NCBI GenBank assembly: GCA_036936605.1
Contig: JAUPFV010000002.1
Location: forward strand, 201,399,273-201,463,272
Length of the DNA: 64,000 bases
Reading direction: 5' to 3'
DNA from: Limnanthes douglasii subsp. nivea
Taxonomy: Eukaryota; Streptophyta; Magnoliopsida; Brassicales; Limnanthaceae
The notes beneath the pieces are model-generated. The model had not been told where the DNA came from, did not search any database, and was given only the letters and a program-made list of their open reading frames with translations. The translations under genes were made by a program, and so were the position numbers. This document shows positions 32,358-41,378 of the stretch, piece after piece (within the stretch, counting starts at the first letter, position 1; every line of letters begins with the position of its first letter).

Positions 32358-33280
32358 GAAGACGACTACCAAACGAGACAGGGAGGACGATGACCTTCGT
32401 TATAATCAGATCTGCCCAAAATTATCAGCTTACGTATTGAAGGAATCAATATTTTCAGAAACAATCATGGAGGTCCAACTCTCGAGGAAATTAGATCCGT
32501 TCAGGATGGGAGCTTATGACGGAACAAGGGACCTAGAGAGGCACTTAGAGCAGTTCAGAAATATGATGATGGCTTTAAATATTGACGATGCAATGCTATG
32601 CCGAGCATTGTCCATGACCCTTAAAGCTAACGCTATGGATTCGTTCAGTAGCCTACCGAAAGGGTCTATCTATGATTTTGCTGGCTTATGGAAAGCGTTT
32701 AAAGAGAGGTTTGTGGGCAACAAGGAACTCAAGCGCGAGCGAGATTCGATCATGGATCTTTATCAACGTCGAGGTGAGACTCTCAAAAGTTATGTTAGAC
32801 GATTTGTTCATGCTATGAATGCTTTACCAGATCTAGCTGAGAACATGGCGGTGGCCTCTTTGAAATGAGGACTCGATAGGAAAGGGGAGCTATATGCAGA
32901 TCTTATCAGGTTCCCAACTGAAAACATAGGAGATCTGCTTGCAAGAACAGACACTTTTATCAGAGTTGAGCATGCTAAAAGAGGAATGTCACCCGATCGG
33001 CGTGAGCCAGAGGTCAAAGATGGTGGGTCAGAACGAAAAAAGTTCAAAGATCAACCAAGGAGGGACTACAATCGCAGACCTCAGCAGCTCGACCAACCTA
33101 ATAGACGTTTCACTCCATTGACAAAGGCTATTTCAGTAATCTATGACCGAATAAAGGGGCGTACGAGGTACGAAGCTACACAAAGAATGAGTGTGTGTGG
33201 GTTTAAACAATCTAATAGGTACTATTGTGCGTATCACCATGACCATGGGCACTCGAATGATGAATGCTGGTAGCTAAAAG
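32358..33280 (+). pseudogene. Element H gag, 5'-truncated
   Basis: Gag begins abruptly at the junction with the aORF copy, so the first ~270 codons seen in element F are missing. The frame is continuous with stops: KLSAYVLKESIFSETIMEVQ-like start, LDPFRMGAYDGT, FRNMMMALNIDDAMLCRAL, LWKAFKERFVGNKELKRERD, YVRRFVHAMNALPDL. CGA to TGA at 32866 (arginine in F) is one stop. The C-terminal zinc knuckle CAYHHDHGHSNDEC is intact as C-x2-H with GH and C, followed by W and TAG at 33271-33273. The downstream linker stays in frame. Confidence 0.85.
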
Positions 33281-33990
33281 ATGAAATACAACGATTGATA
33301 GACAATGGTGAGTTGATTCAGTATATCAAACGAACTCAGCCAGATCAACATGAAGAAGCTTGCCCTCTAAATACCGAAAAATCAGCACTTTGAGAGAGGC
33401 CGGAAGCTAATAAGCAGCAGTGGTTACTAACCATAGCAGGGGGAAGTTTGGCTACTGAACAGGGTTCTACCCAGCATAAGCGAGCTAAAAATGAGTTCGG
33501 GGTTTATGAGATAGATGAAAGTTCTTATCAAAATTACAGAGACCATGTCGCTGATCTCACTTTCAATGATGATGATCTCCGAGGCTTAAGTTTTCCCCAC
33601 GAAGATGCTCTAAATATTTATTGGGACATAGGAGGAGTAACGCTAACAAGAGTATTGGTCGATGGAGGAAGCTCGGCAATTATTATTTTTAAGGGGAGTT
33701 TTGATCGCATGGAGAATGTCCCACCGTATCGACCTACTCAGCGAACTTTGGTAGGGTACGAAGGGAAATCTTCACAATGTGTTGGGGAGGTTGAGCTGGT
33801 TGTTAAAGTCGGTCACGGAGCTACAAAGAAGGAACTAACGACGTTATTTTTAATCTCTGATGCGCTGAGTCCTTATCATGCGATCATCGGGCGACCATGG
33901 CTCCATAGGATGGAAGCAACGCCATGCACGTATTGGCAATGCATTAAGTATCCAGTGGGTAGTTCGACGGGTATAAGTACGATTTGTGGA
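33281..33990 (+). pseudogene. Element H protease
   Basis: In frame with gag. The linker (IDNGELIQYIKRTQ) contains a TGA near 33392. The protease reads DLTFNDDDLRGLSFPHEDA, then RVLVDGGSSAIIIFK (active-site loop; DGG in place of the textbook D-T/S-G, a variant often seen in this group), VPPYRPTQRTLVGYEGKS, and the C-terminal YHAIIGRPWLHRMEATPC. Intact over 185 codons (33448-34005). About 100 bp present in element F between protease and RT is deleted here near 33985. Confidence 0.85.
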
Positions 33991-35021
33991 TTTATTAGCG
34001 AATAATTTAGATGTATTTACTTGGGAGGCGGCTGACATTTCAGGAGTAAGTCCTGCAATTATAAGTCATGAATTGGCTATCAATCCATGCGCTAAACCAG
34101 TACGGGAGCAACGGAGAGCATTTTTCAGCTGAGAAGCTTGCTGCTATATTAGCTGAGGTTACTAAGCTCACTCGGTTGGGGCACATTCGAAACACAAGGT
34201 ACCCGGTTTGGATAGCTAACCCGGTCTTAGTTAAAAAGAAAAGTGGGCAATGGAGAATGTGTGTGGATTTTACCGACTTGAACCAAGCATGTCCTAAAGA
34301 TGTCTTCTCGTTGCCAAGGATTCATCAGCTCATTGATTTAGCTTCAGGCTTCAAGTTTCTATCTTTTATGGATGCATATTCATGATATAATCAGATTCGC
34401 ATGCACCCTTCTGATCAAGAGCACACAACTTTTCAAACTGAGCGAGGCATTTATAGTTATACGGTCATGCCCTTTGGGTTAGAACGCATGATCAACTTAT
34501 CAAAGACTGGTTAATCACATTTTTTAGGAGAATTTGGGGCAGCATTTGGAAGCTTATATTGGTGACATGATTATTAAAACACATGAAGAGGAGCAGCACC
34601 TTGGCACTTTAGAGGTTTTTTTGATTTATTATGCAAGTATAACCTTAAACTTAACCCGAAAAAATGCTCCTTTGGTGTGGCGAAGGGAAAATTCCTAGGC
34701 TACATGGTAAGTCAGCGGGGTTTTGAGGCAGACCCAGTTCAATTAAGTGCAATTTAGCAGATGGAACCACCAAGGAATTTCAAGGAGGTCCATTGTCTTA
34801 CAGGAAGGTTAGCAGCTCTTTCAAGGTTTATCTCACGAGCTTCGTATAAAATTCACCCGTTTTTTGACATATTGTGGGGTTCCAATAAATTTTCATGGAC
34901 AGAGGAGTGCGACAAGGCTTTTGATGACCTGAAGAAATATCTTACATCTCCTGAGATTTTGTATGTTCCTACACTAGAACAGCCATTGTTTATGTACTTG
35001 GCAGTATCATTTTTTCTGTAA
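33991..35021 (+). pseudogene. Element H reverse transcriptase
   Basis: RT domain: LLANNLDVFTWEAADISG, LAEVTKLTRLGHIRN, NPVLVKKKSGQWRMCVDFTD, LNQACPKDVFSLPRIHQLID, SFMDAYS. A TGA replaces the Gly of the YSGYN motif at 34383-34385. The catalytic box reads AYIGDMIIKT, so the first catalytic aspartate is Gly. Thumb and RNase H connection are open at 34761-35021 (FKEVHCLTGRLAALSRFISRA, FDILWGSNKFSWTEECDKAF, YVPTLEQPLFMYLAVS). Frameshifts lie near 34490 and 34610. The enzyme is inactive. Confidence 0.85.
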
Positions 35022-35911
35022 GTTCAGTTCTTGTACGTGATCAAAAAGAGAAACAGTGGCCCGTGTATTACACAAGTAAAATGTTGACAAACGCAGAAAC
35101 AAGGTATTTAAACCTTAAGAAATTGGCCTTGAGCTTGGTTATCGCAGCTAGGAGAATGATACCATATTTTCAAGGGCATGTTGTTACGGTGCGAACGACA
35201 TATCCTTTGCGAACAGTGCTTCAAAAACCTGATATTTCTGGTAGCTTAACTAAATGGAGCATCGAGCTGGGGGAGTATGACATCCGTTTTGAGCCACGGG
35301 TAGCTATAAAAGGACAATCAATTGCGGATTTTTTAGCTTTGTACATCTCAACAAGGGAAAAACATGATAAGATAGACGACGAACAGACGGTTGAACTCGA
35401 TCAGTGGATTGGTGAAGTAAATGGTGCATCTTCAATAACAGGAGGAGGTGCAGGAGTAGTAATCAGAAATCCAACAAGAGAGGAGATCATGCAGGTAGTG
35501 CGTTTCAATTTTCCGGTTACAAATAATGATGGGGAATACGAAGCTGCCCTCTGTGGTATGAAGTTGGCTTTAATATGCGGAGCTCATGCTGTCAAAATTA
35601 GATCTGATTCTCAGTTGGTGGTCAACCAAGCACTGGGTCTTTATGATGTCAAGCAAGACGGCATCAAGGAATATCTCGTAATTCTCAAGGAGTATGAGTC
35701 CAAGTTTACTAGTGTTTCTTATGAACAGATCCCCCGAAGAGATAATTTGGCAGCCGACATTTTGGCAAAGACAGCAGTTGTAGGAGAGCATCTAGCAATT
35801 TTGATCCAACAAATCCCTGCGACAGAGCTAATTTCAACGGTTTCTATGCTTGATTCATTTATTAACGAGGATGATTGGCGGACTTTATACCTCCAGTACT
35901 TTAATCAATGA
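35022..35911 (+). pseudogene. Element H dual RNase H region
   Basis: The first part (35063-35340) is the gypsy-type RNase H end: YYTSKMLTNAETRYLNLKK, LVIAARRMIPYFQGH, VLQKPDISGSLTKWSIELGE, KGQSIADFLA. The second part (35390-35800) is an additional archaeal-type RNase H: WIGEVNGASSITGGGAGVVI (Asn where an Asp is expected), GEYEAALCGMKLALICGA with the Glu, IRSDSQLVVNQ with the Asp, and LAADILAKTA. Two RNase H domains in tandem are characteristic of Tat-lineage elements. The frame is open for 282 codons, joined to RT by a frameshift near 35030. Confidence 0.85.
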
Positions 35912-37120
35912 ACGTTGCCTTCAAATAATAGTGAGGCTCGTGCATTACAAATCAGAGCGGCTAAATATTGTGTCCTCGATGAGGTTTTATATAGGAAAAG
36001 CTCGACCAGACCTCTGCTCCGTTGTCTTGATCGACCTGAAGCTAATTCTGTATTGGGGGATCTACATTCGGGGGAAGCAGGAGCTTATTGTGGACACCGA
36101 ACGTTGATTCGACGATTCCTTCTTGCTGGATATTATTGGCCTGAGCTAGCAAATGATGCTGAGAATCTCGTACTTCATTGTCATAAGTGTCAAGAATATT
36201 CAAACACGTAGCCTAGACCAAGCGAGCCCATGCAGAATATTTCCATCCCATGTTCGTTTGATAAATATGGAATAGATTTGGTAGGACCTCTACCAATGGC
36301 CACAGGCAAGAAAAAATTTCTTATCGTGGAAGTCGACTATTTTTCAAAATGGGTGGAAGTTAAAGCTCTGTTTAGAACTCGCGCTCAAGAGGTATGTGAT
36401 TTTATACATAATCAAATTCTGAATCAGTATGGGATTCCAAGAATTTTAATGACTGACAACGGGCCTCAATTTCAAAATTCGGTCCTTACAAATTTCTGCA
36501 AACGGTATAAGATTCTCCAGCATTTTTCCACCCCCTATTACCCTCAGGCAAACGAGTAGGTTGAAGTGACCAACAGAACGTTGTTTGAAAGGTTAAAGAA
36601 AAAGTTTGAAGGAGCTAAGGGCAAATGGCCAGACAAGTTGGCAGAGGTTCTATAGGCTTATAGGACCATACCACGATCTATAATAGGTGATACACCTTTC
36701 GCTTTGGTATATGGAGCTGAATCAGTTATCCCAGCGGAAGTCATACTACCAAGCCATAGGATTCAGCACTATGAAGAAGAAGCAAACCTTATAGCTAGGT
36801 CAACGTCTTTGGATCTAATTGACAAAAGACAAGACCAGGCAAGGGTTCGAGCAGAGCACTATCGAATTCTCATGAGAGGTTGTTTCAATGCTCGGTTGAA
36901 GAAAAGATCATTCAAGGAAGGCGACTTGGTTTTGAAAAAGGTATTTCAGGGTTCGGGTAGTGGAACATGTGGTAAGTTATGACCGAATTGGGAAGGCATG
37001 TACTCAGTCATTTAGGCCGGGCACCATGGCACGTACATATTAGCAGATCAAGAAGGTCAAGTACTCAAGCATCCTTGGAATGTTAATCACCTTAAATTGT
37101 ATAGCCAAAATGTATAAGAT
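35912..37120 (+). pseudogene. Element H integrase
   Basis: Integrase in order: zinc finger GEAGAYCGHRTLIRRFLLAG and NLVLHCHKCQEYSNT (35915-36211); catalytic core FDKYGIDLVGPLPMATGKKK with the first Asp, MTDNGPQFQNSVL with the second Asp intact, and VEVTNRTLFERLKKKFEG with the Glu; then TPFALVYGAESVIPAEV and a C-terminal domain (SFKEGDLVLKKVF, HPWNVNHLKLY). Stops occur at 36209, at 36557 (QANE-TAG-VEV) and near 36653. The DDE triad itself is preserved, making this the best-preserved integrase in the window. Confidence 0.85.
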
Positions 37121-37616
37121 GTAAATATATGCTCTTTTTCCTTTCTGATGGCGCGGGGAGGTTTTTGACTGAGGCATCTATGAACAAACTTTCGAATCTT
37201 TTCAATATAGATTATTGTTTTCGCCAAATGTGTGTGTGAGTTTTATCTTTATAACCAGCGAATGGGTCAATGACCACGCCATTATCAGGCTACGCAATGG
37301 ACCATACTGAGTCTAGACTAAGTGTCTATAAACGCGAACGGGCTAATTGGCCACGTCTACGGGTTACGCAATGCTAACATGGGACATGTTGTCTAAGCTA
37401 CGCAATGAGCCATACTGAGCTCGGGGTTATAAGAGGTATCTGGATAACTTAACACACATATAGTCTACATTTGCTAAACATATGATGCAATAATAATTAA
37501 AGAAAAGCATGTATCAATTCAAAATAATACGGTCCAGATACTGTAAGCAGTACAAAAAGTTTAACACAACCAAAAGAGAAGACAACAATAGAGTTCAATA
37601 GAAATAAGGGTGAAAA
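37121..37616. other. Element H convergent spacer with conserved motif and repeats
   Basis: Just after the integrase, 37127-37178 carries the spacer motif shared with B, C and D (TGGCGCGGGGAGGTTTTTGA, then TGAGGC). From 37255 to 37460, three diverged units contain CTACGCAATG, CCATACTGAG and CGAACGGGCTAATTGG segments. The same units recur at 51070-51400. No gene is seen. Confidence 0.7.
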
Positions 37617-38349
37617 TTATTTAGACCCACTACGAGGTAATAGTTTGGAAGGATCCATGGTAGTTTTAGCCTCTATATTTTTCTCGAGGGCCACGGTCGA
37701 GGTTGGGGCAGTATGATGTAAAAGGTCAGCAAAGGAGCCCAGGTTCAGACCAGGATTCAAGGCCATTAATTCTGCAACAACTTTTTGGTTCTCTGTGGCA
37801 ATCATATCGGTTGCAGCTGAGAATAGTTGTGTTTCCCTATCCTCAACAGGTGCATTTATCTTTTCTTGCCATTGGTTTTGTTCCCGCTCGAGATGAGAAC
37901 GCCATTCTTCGACTTCCTTAGTCACTTTTCTCACCTCAAAAGTTAGAGCAGCAATCCGATCTGCTTGATCATCTACCATGTTCGCCTGGTGGTTGGCCCT
38001 ATCCAACTGTTTAACATTTTGTGTTTGCAGATCACAGTTCCTCTTTAGCAAGTTTTCGTTCTAATTTACCACCATGTTAAGGTTGTCAGAAAGAGCTGCG
38101 AAGCGTTGGTCCTTGAACGACACAGTTTCCTGTAAAGACGCAACTATTTTCTCTAGCTGGGCTTTAGCATTCAGTGCTTCATGTTTAATAGTATGGTCTG
38201 AGGAATACGCACGTCTCAAACGGATGATTTCTGCAGTACAGAACTTGGAAGAGCAAAAAAAACGTATCTTCAGGCGTCCATCTCTCCATTGCAGTTATAT
38301 CAGCAGGTGGCATATTCCGATAACTCAAAATGAAGGAGTTATGCTGCAT

Positions 38350-38423
38350 CTGAGCAATCAACAATGAAGGTAAGTATACATAAATATTCTACAATTTGGA
38401 GTGTATAAGTTAATAGTTTATAC
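38350..38423 (-). other. Candidate intron 2 of element H aORF
   Basis: On the minus strand, GTATAAAC follows GATCGAG and GATTGCTCAG precedes ATGCAGCAT; length 74 bp. It separates the acidic middle exon from the coiled-coil exon. No counterpart was seen in element B. Confidence 0.45.
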
Positions 38424-39442
38424 CTCGATCACTAGCTCTGTTTATCTTTGTAAGAGCTCTGCGTTGGACACCTTATCGTAGTAGGAAATATCAGGTTTCT
38501 TGCGTAGTTGCTCGAATATGTAGAGGGAAGGACTTGGAACTTGTACTTTTTGATGCTCCCCTATAGGTACCCTTTGTTGGCTGGTCTCCACAGTTTTATC
38601 GCCAGGGTTAGTCCTTTCAATATTCTCCACAGAGGGAGTTAGGACTCCCAAAGAGGAGCTCAGTGCTAATTTTTGCGTTGAGGTCGCATGACTGGGAGGT
38701 TGCAGCACTGTATCTTTTTCAGCTTTGCGGACATTCTCCTCGGAATCAGCTAGATCGACTATCTCCTTAGCCCCAGGAGGATTTTGTCCTTCACCAACTT
38801 CTTTTGTTGATGGATTAAGAAGACCTACTCCTTCATTAGAGGTGGTTTGAGTGCCATCACCTTCTTCATCTCGGAGTTTAAATATTCTGGTGGTTAGAGG
38901 AACAACGTCAATTAATTTTTGCTTTTTATTCCTCCTTGTGTCGAGGCCACCAGAGTTAGTTTCTTCATCTTCATTTTCTCTTTCTGCTCAAGGGTTAGTT
39001 GATTGAGCAATTGCAGGCACATGAGGTGCTTCTTATTCATTTTTCTCGACAGACTTCTCTTTCCCCTTACCACCGTCATTACCTTGATCAATGGAAAGAG
39101 CTGCAGTAAAGGCAGAATCCCCGGGTTCGCCAGCTTTGTGTATGACTTGAGGTACTTCTAGCCAAACGCCAGGACTGTTTTTATCACGGAGCTTCTTTTC
39201 TAAAATCATCTTGAGACGGTCCATGGTAGCTTTAGAGTCGTCTGCCATTTTGATTCTTTCATTTTCTGATGTGCTGAGTTCAGGAATGGGCCACCGTCCT
39301 GATCATAGATATTTGTATCGAGTGAACATATTTTTGGGGTGTTGTTGCCAGGTTTCAAAGGATAACCTGCTAACTCTGATCATAGGGTTTATGTAATCGT
39401 CTGGTCTTCATTCTTTCCACCAAGCCGGGTTTGAGAGTTTAC

Positions 39443-39515
39443 CTGAAAACACAAGGGTATGATCAAACAGTTCGAGCAAATTAATATTTCCATACAAAAT
39501 GAAAACAAGGCTTAC
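39443..39515 (-). other. Candidate intron 1 of element H aORF
   Basis: On the minus strand, GTAAGCC follows GAAGAAAACTT and TGTTTTCAG precedes GTAAACTCTC; length 73 bp. It lies at the position relative to the N-terminal domain where B and C have their intron (81 and 75 bp). The reading phase across the join is not clean, probably because of an indel. Confidence 0.55.
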
Positions 39516-40115
39516 AAGTTTTCTTCCATTGGCGTTCTAGTTGAAGATTTGGGGTATGGGTGCTGTGTCCCTAAACCCCCAAAACAAAGATAAAGGAATT
39601 TTTCAATTCCTATCAGAGTTGGGTAGTTCTACAGTCTTCTTATTCCTTTTTAAATGGGTGTAGTAGAAGGGAGTTTTGGCTAGTTTGGTTACATCGGTAC
39701 TCGATAGGAGGTCTGATAAACATATTTCGATGTTTAACAAACGCGAACTAAGGACTATGCTGAGCAACAGCCTCCAACCTTTTGCTGACATCTGGGTGGG
39801 GCAAATACCCAGAACGCTGAAATAGTCACGAATTAGTTCAGAGAGGGGTAACCTAAGTCCCCAGTTGAACAAAGTGGTGAAGAGGCAAGTTTCTGTTTCC
39901 TGAGTGTGGTAAGGATGCTCGCGTAAACTAGGAGCCCTAATGGTTATGTTATCAGGAATATTTCATCTTTCCTTTAGATTGGCGATTCCTTCATCATCTA
40001 AATTACTGTATCTATGAGCTATTTGGGAAACATAGTTTTCTAAATCGTTCACATCCTTGTATGAGGATTCTGCAATTTTGGCGGCCTTACTCCTCACTCC
40101 CTTTTTGGGCGTCAT

Positions 40116-40653
40116 AGTTTTTCTACAAACTACAATTAGGGAAGGACATAAGTCAAAACGATTGTGATGGTAAGGGCAAGCGATTTTGGGGACTCCTCTA
40201 CAACTAAAGTTTTTAAAACCCTGAATATTGGGTTATCTACAACATTTAACATAAGCAAAAGAGTAAAAAGAAGGATGTTACCTGAGAATTTGATTGACAA
40301 AGGAAACAAATCAACGCCTAGGAATAAGTTTGGAGAGAGTTTTTCACGAAGAATAAAGTAGAACACTTGAAAAAATGTGGTTTTTTCAAATAAATGAGGA
40401 AGTTATTTGAGTAATGGAACGTTTTCGCGAACGCGTGTAAGTTATGACATCATTGTCTATTTGAAAATTGTGTCAGGAAGTTAAGTCGCCAAAAGGTAAT
40501 TACAGAAAACGACATTGCCTGCAAACCGCCATTTGTATTGACGACACGTGTCAGAAGGAAGCAGACACATGACGATTCAAGTTATTATTATAATTAGAGT
40601 TTTTAATTTACTTATAATTTACACGTTTATTAATGTCTTATTAAACCTCTAAA
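40116..40653 (-). promoter_or_regulatory. 5' region of element H aORF
   Basis: Noncoding sequence between the aORF start and the polypurine tract of element H. If the aORF is transcribed, its promoter must lie here or in the 3' LTR read backwards. No clear TATA box could be assigned. Confidence 0.3.
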
Positions 40654-40666
40654 CTAGGGGGAGCCC
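40654..40666 (+). other. Polypurine tract of element H
   Basis: CTAGGGGGAGCCC lies directly before the TGATAGGGG start of the 3' LTR. A similar AGAGGGCGCCC precedes the LTR at 51602. Confidence 0.7.
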
Positions 40667-41327
40667 TGATAGGGGGGATTCCCACTGAGAGTTGAGATTA
40701 TGTTGAGCAGAGAAGATGAGAACGAGCTCTATGGCTTGGATGAGCTTGACATCAGGTCAATATCAAAAATAGATAATGCGAAAGAGATTGATAACAGGAT
40801 TGGTAGATAATGGGGATGATCTCAAAGAGATATTGAGCTCCTCATTGAACCAAGCTCAACGGTGCACAGAGCATGATAATGGAAGCAAATTTAAGAGCAG
40901 GTATGGTGTGGCTGAACTCAAGATCATGATGAGCTCGATGATGTAAAAGATGCTGGGCTCCGAGCTCAAGTTTGAGCTCAACAAATTAGGTCAACTCTGA
41001 TGTTCCTAAAAAGAAGAGTTCAGCTCAGATTAAAGTGTAGATTGCACTCAGAGCTTTTATTTTTAATGTTAACACACAATTAAATCCATGGGTTTAGGGC
41101 GTGTTAGTTATTCCACGATTAAAGGGATAAAAGTGGTAAAAGTTGTTAGTTCCACAATTATAGGGATAATGGTTAAAGTGGGTTAGTGGTGCTTTTAGCG
41201 TAACCAAATGTAACTACCCACTCGTCTGTATATTATAAATAGGGAAAACCTATTGATGAATAAAATGATCTCTTTCTTGACTAAAACATAGTTGACTACT
41301 TTGACAGAACTTGTTATTTCCTTAACA
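40667..41327 (+). repeat. 3' LTR of element H (661 bp)
   Basis: Begins TGATAGGGGGGATT and ends TTCCTTAACA. It is followed by CTTTC at 41328-41332, identical to the five bases before the left LTR. TATA box (TATTATAAATAGGG) near 41232. Highly similar to the left LTR apart from a ~150-bp deletion in U3 near 40950. Confidence 0.9.
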
Positions 41328-41378
41328 CTTTCAACTTTGTTAGGTGTTTGATATGATCTGGAGCTTTTTAGGGTTTGT

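Larger units (their letters stand above)
37617..40115 (-). pseudogene. Element H antisense ORF (aORF), near full length
   Basis: The most complete aORF. It starts at ATG 40115 (MTPKKGVRSKAAK). Its N-terminal domain (FNWGLRLPLSELIRDYF, LGICPTQMSAKGWRLLL, IVLSSRLLNI) resembles the plant 'putative gypsy type transposon' family (Pfam PF04195 as I remember it). Candidate introns lie at 39515-39443 and 38423-38350. The middle exon (39442-38424) is acidic and Ser/Pro-rich. The last exon (38349-37617) is a coiled coil (RIAALTFEVRKVTKEVEEW, HLEREQNQWQEK) ending RSGSK. Four or more stops and a frameshift at an A-run near 38257 disable it. Cellular role unknown; heptad-like residues suggest self-association. 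Confidence 0.75.
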
